Positions 7,889 through 15,344 of a stretch of 34,795 bases of DNA are shown one piece after another. The notes under the pieces were generated by a model. It was given only the letters and a program-made list of their open reading frames with translations, had not been told where the DNA came from and searched no databases. Both the position numbers and the translations under genes were made by a program. Source of the DNA: Clostridia bacterium (lineage in GTDB: Bacteria; Bacillota; Clostridia; Oscillospirales; CAG-272); the NCBI GenBank assembly GCA_900769475.1, contig CAAGGQ010000033.1:1-34795 (forward strand), read 5' to 3'. The stretch's first letter is position 1, and each line of letters starts with the position of its first letter.

Positions 7889-9433
7889 GTGAGCAATCAA
7901 AACGCCATTGAACTCAGAGGCGTCACCAAGCGCTTTGGAAGCGTGGTGGCAAATCACAACGTGAATATGGACGTGCGCAAGGGCGAGATCCTTGCCGTGT
8001 TGGGCGAGAACGGATGCGGTAAAACGACCCTGATGAACATGATCGCCGGGATCTATTATCCCGACGAGGGACAGATCTTCATCAACGGGCAGGAGGTCGT
8101 CATTCGCTCTCCCAAGGACGCGTTCCAGCACGGCATCGGTATGATCCATCAGCACTTTAAGCTGGTGGACATTTTCAGCGCCACCGAAAACATCGTGCTG
8201 GGCATCAAGGAGGAGGACCGCTACAATCTGAAAAAGAGCACGGAGCGGGTGCGGGAGATCAGCGCGCGCTACGGCTTTGATCTTCATCCCGAGAAAAAGG
8301 TGTATGAGATGGCGGTGTCCGAAAAGCAGACGGTGGAGATCATGAAGGTACTCTACCGCGGCGCTGATATTCTGATCCTGGACGAGCCCACCGCGGTGCT
8401 CACTCCCCAGGAGACCCAAAAGCTCTTTTCGGTGCTTCGCCGTATGAGAGATGACGGAAAATCCATCATTATCATTACCCACAAGATGCACGAGGTGCTG
8501 TCGATCTCGGATCGCGTTGCCGTTCTGCGCAAGGGCGAGCATATCGCCACGGTACAGACCGCTAAGACTTGTGAGGCCGAACTCACCGAGCTGATGGTGG
8601 GCAAGAAGGTGACCCTGAATCTGAATCGCTCCGAGCCCAAGAACGTGGCCGACCGTTTGATCGTGGAGCATCTGACTTGCATCGACCGGGAGGGCGTCAA
8701 GGTGCTGGACGATATCAATTTCGTGGCACGCAGCGGCGAGATCCTGGGGATTGCCGGCATTGCGGGCAGTGGCCAGAGAGAGCTGCTGGAGTCGATCGCC
8801 GGATTGCAGAGCGTCAGCGAGGGCGATGTTTTCTATAACAATCCCAAAACCGGCGAGACCGTGGATCTGCGGGATAAGACCCCGTTGCAGATCCGTGATC
8901 TTGGCGTGCGCCTTTCCTTTGTTCCTGAGGACCGCTTGGGCATGGGTCTGGTTGGAAACATGGATATCATTGATAATATGATGCTGCGAAGCTACCGTCG
9001 CGGTAAGTCGGTCTTCGTAGACCGAAAGAAGCCCAAGGATCTGGCCCAGGACATCATCTCCCGCTTGGAGGTGGTGACCCCCGATGCCAACACGCCGGTG
9101 CGGCGGCTCTCGGGCGGTAACGTGCAAAAGGTGCTCATCGGACGTGAGATCGCCGCCTCCCCCACGGTGCTTATGGCGGCCTACCCGGTGCGCGGGCTGG
9201 ATATTAACTCTTCCTATACCATTTACGATCTGCTCAATCAGCAAAAGGAGAACGGCGTGGCCGTGATCTTTGTGGGCGAGGACCTGGACGTGCTGGTGGA
9301 GCTGTGTGACCGCATCCTGGTCATTGGCTCGGGACGCATCACCGGTGTGGTGGACGGACGGAACACCACCAAGGAGGAGATCGGTTACTTGATGACCGCT
9401 ACCATTGCAAAGGAGGGAGAAGCCCATGCGTAA
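7889..9433 (+). CDS. Nucleoside-type ABC transporter, tandem ATP-binding protein
   Basis: The 514-residue protein carries two ABC domains, as in ATPases of sugar and nucleoside importers. Domain 1 has Walker A GENGCGKT (39-46), a Q-loop at IHQH and Walker B ILILDEP (161-167). Its signature is degenerate: AVSEKQTVEI instead of LSVGQ. Domain 2 lacks the Walker A lysine (GIAGSGQRE, about 289-298), keeps a good LSGGN signature (407-411), and has Walker B VLMAAYPVRGLD (427-438). This asymmetry, with one weakened site, is typical of the class. A GTG start at 7889 was chosen because GGGAGG lies 8 bases upstream; it starts MSNQNAIELRGVTKRFG. The next gene overlaps its end by 8 bases. Confidence 0.9.
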   Translation: MSNQNAIELRGVTKRFGSVVANHNVNMDVRKGEILAVLGENGCGKTTLMNMIAGIYYPDEGQIFINGQEVVIRSPKDAFQHGIGMIHQHFKLVDIFSATENIVLGIKEEDRYNLKKSTERVREISARYGFDLHPEKKVYEMAVSEKQTVEIMKVLYRGADILILDEPTAVLTPQETQKLFSVLRRMRDDGKSIIIITHKMHEVLSISDRVAVLRKGEHIATVQTAKTCEAELTELMVGKKVTLNLNRSEPKNVADRLIVEHLTCIDREGVKVLDDINFVARSGEILGIAGIAGSGQRELLESIAGLQSVSEGDVFYNNPKTGETVDLRDKTPLQIRDLGVRLSFVPEDRLGMGLVGNMDIIDNMMLRSYRRGKSVFVDRKKPKDLAQDIISRLEVVTPDANTPVRRLSGGNVQKVLIGREIAASPTVLMAAYPVRGLDINSSYTIYDLLNQQKENGVAVIFVGEDLDVLVELCDRILVIGSGRITGVVDGRNTTKEEIGYLMTATIAKEGEAHA

Positions 9434-10550
9434 AACTCAAAGCTCTACGGTTGTCAAGACGCCTCACGAGCCCTTGGTACACATTACCAAGCGGGGGGAG
9501 CTGGTTTGGTGGAAGGCCTGGCTCATTCGTGCCGGTGCCCTGGTGCTTGCCATGCTTCTTTGCGGCCTGGTGACCGTGATGATCACCGATCTGCGTCCCA
9601 TGGACGTATACGTATCGCTTTTCAACGGTAACTTTGGCCCCGAGGTAGATACCTGGGTGGTCTTCCGTGATATGGCTATTCTGCTCTGCATCTCCCTGGC
9701 GGTTACCCCTGCCTTCAAGATGCGCTTTTGGAACATTGGTGCCGAGGGACAGGTGCTCATGGGCGGCCTGGCCAGCGCGGCCTGCATGATCTACATCAAG
9801 GACGCACTTCCCAACTGGCTCCTGCTTCTCATTATGCTGGCGGCCAGCCTTTTGGTGGGTGCCCTCTGGGCGGCCATTCCCGCCATCTGCAAGGCCAAGT
9901 GGGAGACCAACGAGACCCTGTTTACCTTGATGATGAACTACATTGCTACTCAGCTCATTGCCTTCCTTACCATCTTCTGGGAGCGTCCCAAGGGCTCGGG
10001 AACCATTGGCGTGATCAATCAGATGAGCGAGGCGGGCTGGTTGCCCTCCCTGTTTGGAAACCGCTACGTCCTCTGCATCATCGTCGTGGCCGCTCTCACC
10101 GTGGCCATGTATATCTACCTGCGCTACAGTAAACAGGGCTACGAGATCTCGGTGGTAGGCGAGAGCGAGAACACCGCCCGCTACATCGGTATCAACGTGG
10201 GACGCGTGATCGTGCGTACCCTTCTGATCTCGGGTGCCATTTGCGGTCTGGCCGGATTTTTGCTGGTAGGCGGCATCGACCACACCATCACCACCACCAC
10301 CGCGGGTGGCCAGGGCTTTACCGCCATCATGGTTTCCTGGCTGGCCAAGTTCAATCCCATTTTCATGAGCCTTACGGCCTTTCTGATCACCTTCCTGCAA
10401 AAGGGTGCCCAGCAGATCGCCACCGGCTACCGTTTGGATCCCTCCTTCTCGGATATCCTCACGGGTATTATTCTGTTCTTTATCATCGGCTGTGAATTCT
10501 TCATTCACTACAAGCTGAATTTCCGCACCGCGCAGAAGGAGGAAAAGTAA
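9426..10550 (+). CDS. Nucleoside-type ABC transporter permease 1
   Basis: The 374-residue membrane protein has about ten hydrophobic segments. It contains FWNIGAEGQVLMGG (about 99-112) and the cytoplasmic GESENTARYIGINV segment, which match the branched-chain amino acid/ribose/nucleoside permease family (BPD_transp_2). It should pair with the following permease to form a heterodimeric channel in the cytoplasmic membrane. The ATG at 9426 follows GGAGGGAG by the usual distance and overlaps the ATPase stop codon by 8 bases, so translation is coupled. An in-frame start 7 codons earlier lies inside the ATPase and lacks a ribosome binding site. Confidence 0.9.
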   Translation: MRKTQSSTVVKTPHEPLVHITKRGELVWWKAWLIRAGALVLAMLLCGLVTVMITDLRPMDVYVSLFNGNFGPEVDTWVVFRDMAILLCISLAVTPAFKMRFWNIGAEGQVLMGGLASAACMIYIKDALPNWLLLLIMLAASLLVGALWAAIPAICKAKWETNETLFTLMMNYIATQLIAFLTIFWERPKGSGTIGVINQMSEAGWLPSLFGNRYVLCIIVVAALTVAMYIYLRYSKQGYEISVVGESENTARYIGINVGRVIVRTLLISGAICGLAGFLLVGGIDHTITTTTAGGQGFTAIMVSWLAKFNPIFMSLTAFLITFLQKGAQQIATGYRLDPSFSDILTGIILFFIIGCEFFIHYKLNFRTAQKEEK

Positions 10551-10551
10551 T

Positions 10552-11538
10552 ATGCTTATGACCATTGCTGCGTTCCTTCAGGGCGCGATCAAGCAGGGGA
10601 TCCCGTTGCTTCTGGGCTCCACCGGTGAGATTATTACCGAAAAATCGGGACACCTGAACCTGGGTATTCCCGGAATCATGTACGTAGGCGGCATCAGCGG
10701 CGTGATCGGAGCCTTTTTCTACGAGAACGCCATGGGCGACGCCATGAACCCCTTCCTGGCGGTGGTGATCCCGCTGATCTGCTCCCTTTTGGGCTCCACC
10801 CTGATGGCGCTGATCTACAGCTTCCTCACCGTAACCCTGCGTGCCAACCAGAACGTGACCGGCCTGGCGCTGACCACCTTTGGTACGGGTATCGGAACCT
10901 TCTTTGGCGGATCCCTGGCTAAGCTGGCCAACAGCGAAACGGCATCGGTATCCTTCAACCGCACCAGCCAGTATTTCAGTGCCACTCTTCCTTTTGCCGA
11001 GGATTGGGGCTTTATCGGAAAGGTCTTCTTCTCCTACGGATTTTTAGCCTACCTTGCGGTGATCATTGCCCTGGTAGCCGCTTTCGTTCTCAAAAAGACC
11101 AAGGTGGGTCTGCATCTGCGTGCCGTGGGTGAGAACCCTGCCACGGCCGACGCGGCAGGCATCAACGTAACGGCGTACAAGTACGCGGCCACCTGCATTG
11201 GCGGTGCCATTGCGGGTCTGGGCGGATTGTACTACGTTGTAGACTACGCCAAGGTGTGGTCGAGCAACGGCTTTGGTGACCGCGGATGGCTGGCCATTGC
11301 CCTGGTGATCTTTGCTCTGTGGCGTCCCGACCTGGGCACCCTGGGCTCCTTCCTTTTTGGCGGACTTTACATTGTGTATCTTTACATTCCGGGCCTCAAC
11401 CGAAGCACCCAGGCCCTCTTCACCATGCTGCCTTACCTGGTCACCATCATCGTGCTGGTGTCGGTGAGCGTGCGCAAGAAGCGGGAGAATCAGCCCCCCG
11501 CCTCCCTGGGACTTTCCTATTTCCGAGAGGAACGGTAA
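10552..11538 (+). CDS. Nucleoside-type ABC transporter permease 2
   Basis: This 328-residue multi-pass permease is the partner of the preceding one. TGEIITEKSGHLNLGIPGIMYVG (about 24-46, shown in part) and the RAVGENPATADAAGINV loop are conserved in this subfamily. Its start lies one base after the upstream stop, with AAGGAGG inside the end of that gene. It is the last gene of the transporter set. No GC-rich terminator follows; there is only an AT-rich palindrome near 11550-11578 and A-tracts leading into the efp promoter. Confidence 0.9.
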   Translation: MLMTIAAFLQGAIKQGIPLLLGSTGEIITEKSGHLNLGIPGIMYVGGISGVIGAFFYENAMGDAMNPFLAVVIPLICSLLGSTLMALIYSFLTVTLRANQNVTGLALTTFGTGIGTFFGGSLAKLANSETASVSFNRTSQYFSATLPFAEDWGFIGKVFFSYGFLAYLAVIIALVAAFVLKKTKVGLHLRAVGENPATADAAGINVTAYKYAATCIGGAIAGLGGLYYVVDYAKVWSSNGFGDRGWLAIALVIFALWRPDLGTLGSFLFGGLYIVYLYIPGLNRSTQALFTMLPYLVTIIVLVSVSVRKKRENQPPASLGLSYFREER

Positions 11539-11618
11539 GCAGGCCAAGGATTTTTGAAGGAAAAAATTCAAAAAAACCGAAAAAATTAAAAAAAATTATA
11601 AAAACAGAGAAAAAGCTC

Positions 11619-11647
11619 TTGAAAAATTTGCGGAATCGGTGTATAAT
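11619..11647 (+). promoter_or_regulatory. Sigma-A promoter of efp with A-tract UP region
   Basis: TTGAAA (11619-11624) and TATAAT (11642-11647) are separated by 17 bases. The 60 bases upstream are nearly all A-tracts, which resembles an UP element that binds the polymerase alpha subunit. The strong-looking promoter suits a translation factor. Confidence 0.8.
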
Positions 11648-11718
11648 AAACTGTAACGATGTGACCGGACAGAATTGCCGGCGCAAATTTGACTTTCTGT
11701 TTTATTTGGAGGTAAATT

Positions 11719-12279
11719 ATGGTAGTAGCTGGCGATTTTAAGAACGGCATTACGTTTGACGATGGACAGGGCAACGTATTCCAGGTGGTGGAATTTCAGC
11801 ACGTAAAGCCCGGTAAGGGAGCTGCGTTCGTTCGCACCAAGCTGAAGAACGTGATTTCCGGTGCCGTAACCGAAAAGACGTTCAACCCCACCGATAAGTT
11901 TGAGAATGCATATATCGAAAGACGCGATATGCAGTATTCCTACGACGATGGCGATCTGTATCACTTCATGGATACCGAGACCTGGGAAGAGACCCTCATC
12001 GCTCACGATAAGGTAGGCGATAACTTCCGCTTTGTGAAGGAAGAAATGATGTGCAAGATCATTTCCTACAAGGGCAACGTATTTGGCGTAGAGCCTCCCA
12101 CGTTTGTGGAGCTGGAAGTAACCGATACCGATCCCGGCTTTGCAGGCAACACCGCAACCAACACCCTCAAGCCCGCAACCCTGGAGACCGGCGCCGAGAT
12201 CAAGGTTCCGTTGTTCATCAACGTTGGCGATATGCTGAAGATCGATACCAGAACCGGCGAATATCTTTCCAGAGCATAA
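11719..12279 (+). CDS. efp: Translation elongation factor P
   Basis: EF-P binds ribosomes stalled at consecutive prolines and promotes peptide bond formation. The 186-residue length is standard. The domain I tip loop, KPGKGAAF, places the functional lysine at K33; whether and how it is modified cannot be told here. The three-barrel pattern is visible through YSYDDGDLYHFMD and the C-terminal GEYLSRA. TTTGGAGG lies before the ATG. It is transcribed from its own promoter, and a hairpin terminator separates it from the next gene. Confidence 0.95.
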   Translation: MVVAGDFKNGITFDDGQGNVFQVVEFQHVKPGKGAAFVRTKLKNVISGAVTEKTFNPTDKFENAYIERRDMQYSYDDGDLYHFMDTETWEETLIAHDKVGDNFRFVKEEMMCKIISYKGNVFGVEPPTFVELEVTDTDPGFAGNTATNTLKPATLETGAEIKVPLFINVGDMLKIDTRTGEYLSRA

Positions 12280-12291
12280 TTCAAACAATAC

Positions 12292-12330
12292 ATGGGAAGA
12301 CTTTGCCCCGCAAGGTTTTCCCATTTTGTA
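12292..12330 (+). terminator. Terminator of efp
   Basis: ATGGGAA at 12292-12298 pairs with TTCCCAT at 12318-12324. Inner pairing between CTTTGC and GCAAGG surrounds a short C-rich loop. TTTTGT follows. Confidence 0.7.
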
Positions 12331-12366
12331 TCCCCTATATTTGATTACGAAAGGATGGAATCTGTT

Positions 12367-12834
12367 ATGAATCTCACCGAGAAAAGCGCATATATCAAGG
12401 GCCTGGCCGAGGGCCTGGAGCTGGACAACACCACTAAGGAGGGCAAGATCCTGGCGGCTCTGCTGGAGCTGGTAGACGAGCTTTCCCACGCCGTGGCTGA
12501 CCTTCAGAACGACATCGAGGAGATCGACGAGGATCTGGATTACCTCAACGAGTACATTGAAGAGATCGACGAGGATCTGGATGCCGTTGAGGAGTTCCTG
12601 GACGAAGAGGTTGAGGACGAGGAAGACGACTTCTTCTGTGACGGCGACTGCGAAGGCTGTGACGGCTGCGACGATGACGAAGACAGCGAGTATTTTGAGA
12701 TCGTGTGCCCCTCCTGCGGCGAAACGGTATGCTTTGACCAGGAGCTGGATCCCGAAAATCTGATCTGCCCCGCCTGCGGCGAAAAGTTCGGCTGCATCGT
12801 GGACGAGGACGATTACAAGGAATTGGAAAAATAA
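12367..12834 (+). CDS. CD1247-type acidic coiled-coil protein with zinc ribbon
   Basis: The 155-residue protein has three parts. The N-terminus (1-40), NLTEKSAYIKGLAEGLELDNTTKEGK in outline, matches the 'CD1247 N-terminal domain' proteins of Clostridia. Residues about 40-90 are a very acidic coiled coil with repeated EEIDEDLD. A Cys/Asp-rich patch (C91, C95, C98, C101) comes next, then a zinc ribbon with C114/C117 and C134/C137. No function has been established for the family as far as I know; a role as a small nucleic-acid or ribosome-associated adaptor is only a guess from the zinc ribbon. The ATG at 12367 gives the family's N-terminus, with AAAGGA 12 bases upstream. Confidence 0.7.
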   Translation: MNLTEKSAYIKGLAEGLELDNTTKEGKILAALLELVDELSHAVADLQNDIEEIDEDLDYLNEYIEEIDEDLDAVEEFLDEEVEDEEDDFFCDGDCEGCDGCDDDEDSEYFEIVCPSCGETVCFDQELDPENLICPACGEKFGCIVDEDDYKELEK

Positions 12835-12842
12835 GAAGAATC

Positions 12843-12879
12843 AAAGGAGCTTTGTGTCAAAGCTCCTTTTTCTTTTTCC
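12843..12879 (+). terminator. Strong intrinsic terminator
   Basis: AAAGGAGCTTTG (12843-12854), a TGT loop and CAAAGCTCCTTT (12858-12869) form a perfect 12-base stem. TTTTCTTTTT follows. It ends the efp/CD1247-type region. Confidence 0.9.
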
Positions 12880-12893
12880 GTTGATCTGCGAAA

Positions 12894-12939
12894 GAACCCG
12901 ACCCAAAGGGAAGGATCTTGCAACGAGTCTTGCCATCTT
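12894..12939 (+). repeat. Dispersed repeat family, copy 3 (degenerate)
   Basis: GAACCCGACCCAA followed by GGATCTTG, CAAC and GAGTCTTGC matches parts of the 418-475 region (same order, with a stretch of about 20 bases missing). It lacks the upstream GTATCATC block, so it is a partial copy. Confidence 0.4.
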
Positions 12940-13006
12940 CTTTTTTCCTCTTTCCTTTTTCCAAGGGGCTTTATAAAAAGAAATTGAAAGAAAGTTTTAA
13001 AAAAGG

Positions 13007-13035
13007 TTGACTTTTAGACCAAAATAGGGTACAAT
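13007..13035 (+). promoter_or_regulatory. Sigma-A promoter of the yicC-rsgA operon
   Basis: TTGACT (13007-13012) and TACAAT (13030-13035) are 17 bases apart. It is the only clear promoter before the run of closely packed housekeeping genes ending at 24436. Confidence 0.75.
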
Positions 13036-13081
13036 AAAATATGTATACCCTTTTTGAAAAACCCGAGGAGGTATGGACCCG

Positions 13082-13969
13082 ATGATCAGAAGCATGACCG
13101 GCTTTGGCCGTTGCCGTCAAACGGTGGACGGACTGGATATTACGGTGGAGATCCGTTCGGTAAACAGTCGTTTTTTGGATTGCTCTACCAAGATCAGCCG
13201 CTCTTACGGCTACCTGGAGGATCGGGTAAAGCCCTATCTCCAAAGCCGCGGTATCGCCCGCGGAAAGGTGGACGTTTGGATCGGCATCGAGCTTCTCGAT
13301 TCGGGAAGCACCAACGTGGTGCTGGATCACGGCTACCTCAAGGGCTATCTGGAGGCCCTCGCCCAGCTACGAGATGAATACGGCCTGCGGGACGATATCT
13401 CGGTGATGTCGGTGGCGCGGAACACCGCCCTCTTCCTGGTGCAAAAGCCCGAGGAGGACGTGGAAAAGGATTGGCAACGGGTGCTGGAGGTGCTCTCCGG
13501 AGCTACCGACGCCTTTCTGGCCGTTCGCGAGCGAGAGGGGGCGGCTCTGGTGGCCGACATTCGCGGAAAGCTGGTGAATATCGAGGAGAACGTCACCAAG
13601 ATCGAGGCACTCTCCGCCGAGGACATCGCTCACTATCGGGAGCGCTTGGCCGAGCGGATCCGAGAGGCGCTGGCGGATTGTCAGATCACTCCCGACGAAA
13701 ACCGTCTGCTTACCGAGTGTGCCATTCATGCCGATAAGGTGGCGGTGGACGAGGAGACCGTGCGGCTCCGTACCCACATCACGGCCCTGCGTCAGATTTT
13801 GGACTCCAACGAGCCTGCGGGACGCAAGCTGGATTTCCTCCTGCAGGAAATGAATCGGGAGATCAATACCACCGGCTCCAAGTGCAACGATGCCACCATC
13901 GCGCACCTGGTGGTGGACGTTAAGTGTCAGCTGGAAAAGATTCGGGAGCAGATCCAAAATCTGGAGTGA
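13082..13969 (+). CDS. yicC: YicC/YloC family endoribonuclease
   Basis: YicC-family proteins are endoribonucleases that influence RNA turnover. The 295-residue product starts MIRSMTGFGR, the family's hallmark N-terminus. It has an N-terminal YicC domain (about 1-155) and the C-terminal DUF1732 domain ending in EMNREINTTGSK, which includes the conserved acidic residues of the active region. The start at 13082 has GAGGAGG 10 bases upstream; the ATG at 13073 is only one base from it. It heads the operon and is followed 30 bases later by remA, the order seen in Bacillus (yloC-remA-gmk). Confidence 0.92.
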   Translation: MIRSMTGFGRCRQTVDGLDITVEIRSVNSRFLDCSTKISRSYGYLEDRVKPYLQSRGIARGKVDVWIGIELLDSGSTNVVLDHGYLKGYLEALAQLRDEYGLRDDISVMSVARNTALFLVQKPEEDVEKDWQRVLEVLSGATDAFLAVREREGAALVADIRGKLVNIEENVTKIEALSAEDIAHYRERLAERIREALADCQITPDENRLLTECAIHADKVAVDEETVRLRTHITALRQILDSNEPAGRKLDFLLQEMNREINTTGSKCNDATIAHLVVDVKCQLEKIREQIQNLE

Positions 13970-13999
13970 TCCCTTGCCATACAGAAAGGAAGCGATTCT

Positions 14000-14275
14000 A
14001 TGAAATTTATTAACGTTGGATTTGGCAACATGGTTGCCGCCGACCGGGTAGTGGCTCTGGCCAATCCCGATTCGGCACCCATCAAGCGCCTGATCCAGGA
14101 TTCCAAGGACGACGGCAGAGCCATTGACGTGACCTGCGGTCGCCGTACCCGGGCGGTGATTATCACCGATTCCGAGCACGTGATCCTCTCGGCCATTCAA
14201 ACCGAAACCATCGCCAACCGTTTGGATAACAGCGTAGAGCTGGAGAGCGATGATGAGAGCGATCCCGAAACCTGA
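14000..14275 (+). CDS. remA: RemA-like extracellular matrix regulator (DUF370)
   Basis: The 91-residue protein starts MKFINVGFGNMVAADRVVAL and contains CGRRTRAVIITDSEHVILS, both diagnostic of RemA. In Bacillus subtilis RemA is a DNA-binding activator of matrix operons that forms ring-like oligomers. The position between yicC and gmk is conserved. The role here is likely transcriptional regulation, but its targets may differ. The C-terminus is an acidic tail (SDDESDPET). AAAGGAAG precedes the start. Confidence 0.9.
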   Translation: MKFINVGFGNMVAADRVVALANPDSAPIKRLIQDSKDDGRAIDVTCGRRTRAVIITDSEHVILSAIQTETIANRLDNSVELESDDESDPET

Positions 14276-14308
14276 TCGAGCTTGATTACAAAGGAAGAGG
14301 TGACAGAA

Positions 14309-14914
14309 ATGGAAAAAGGCTTGTTGATTGTGGTTTCCGGCCCTGCGGGGAGCGGAAAGGGAACGGTAAACGCTATGTTGCTGGAATCCGAGGAGTATGC
14401 CTTTTCGGTATCCGCAACCACCCGTGCCCCCCGTCCCGGTGAGGTGCATGGAAAGAATTATTACTACATCACCAAAGAGGAATTTGAGGCCCGCATTGCT
14501 CGCGGCGAGATGCTGGAGCACACCCTGTATTGCGATAACTACTACGGCACACCCTATAAGGAGGCCATGGAGGTTCTGGAGTCGGGACGCAATCTGATCC
14601 TGGAGATCGAGGTGGAGGGGGCCATGAACGTAAAGCGCAGTTATCCCGAGGCCATTCTCATTATGCTGTTGCCCCCGTCCTTTGCGGTGCAGGAGGCTCG
14701 CCTGCGCGGCCGCGCCACCGAGACTGAGGATAGCATCCTCAAGCGTCTGGAGCGCACCAAGAGCGAGGTGGCTCTGCTCAATCACTACGATTACGTGGTC
14801 TACAATCAGGACAACGGTGCCGGCATCTGTGCCGACGATATCCGCGCCATCGTGCGCGCCGAAAAATGCTCGGTTCGCCGCCATGCCAAGGCGTCCGAGG
14901 ACTATTTCGTTTGA
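14309..14914 (+). CDS. gmk: Guanylate kinase
   Basis: Gmk phosphorylates GMP to GDP with ATP in the cytoplasm. The 201-residue protein has the P-loop GPAGSGKGT (11-19), the SATTRAPRPGEVHGKNYYYI GMP-binding stretch and the LEIEVEGAMNVK segment. The start at 14309 gives the standard N-terminus and follows AGAGGTGA; the earlier in-frame start at 14282 lacks a ribosome binding site. It lies in the conserved remA-gmk-rpoZ order. Confidence 0.95.
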   Translation: MEKGLLIVVSGPAGSGKGTVNAMLLESEEYAFSVSATTRAPRPGEVHGKNYYYITKEEFEARIARGEMLEHTLYCDNYYGTPYKEAMEVLESGRNLILEIEVEGAMNVKRSYPEAILIMLLPPSFAVQEARLRGRATETEDSILKRLERTKSEVALLNHYDYVVYNQDNGAGICADDIRAIVRAEKCSVRRHAKASEDYFV

Positions 14915-14954
14915 TCATACATCTACATCAATATACAAAGCGAGGAAAGAAGTC

Positions 14955-15332
14955 ATGTTATACCCTACCATCGAAGAGCTTACCAAAGGTCAGTACAACC
15001 GTTATGAGCTGGCGCTTGCCACCGCAAAGTGCGCACGCCTGATCACCAACGAGTACGTTCGTCAGCACGATCTGGCCGAGAAGTCCCTGACCGGAAATAA
15101 GGATACCGATAAGCCCCTGAACACTATGATCGATCGGGAACTGCGGGATGAAAAGGCCGTACATGTTGCCGTGAACCGCCTGGCCGAGGGCAAATTTGAG
15201 ATCGATCCCCTGGCAGGGACCCGAGAAGCCGAGGAGGCTGCTCCTGCTGTGGAGGATACGGAAGAGGCGGTTGCCGACGCAGCCGAGGCCGATGAGGAGG
15301 CTGCCGAGGAACCTGTGGGCTCCGAGGAATAA
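14955..15332 (+). CDS. rpoZ: RNA polymerase omega subunit
   Basis: Omega aids assembly and stability of RNA polymerase by binding the beta-prime subunit. Of the 125 residues, the first 80 or so form the conserved core (YELALATAKCARLI and DKPLNTMIDRELRDEKAVHVAVNRL). The remaining 40 are a low-complexity Ala/Glu tail (EEAAPAVEDTEEAVADAAEA), longer than in Bacillus. The start has GAGGAAAG upstream. Here rpoZ is followed directly by priA; coaBC, often found between them, is missing. Confidence 0.9.
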   Translation: MLYPTIEELTKGQYNRYELALATAKCARLITNEYVRQHDLAEKSLTGNKDTDKPLNTMIDRELRDEKAVHVAVNRLAEGKFEIDPLAGTREAEEAAPAVEDTEEAVADAAEADEEAAEEPVGSEE

Positions 15333-15344
15333 GAGGAGGTCGTT

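Noticed and set aside
7853..9427. 524-residue open frame on the minus strand
   Set aside because: It is the antisense of the ABC ATPase with a His/Gln-rich shadow composition and no recognisable domain.
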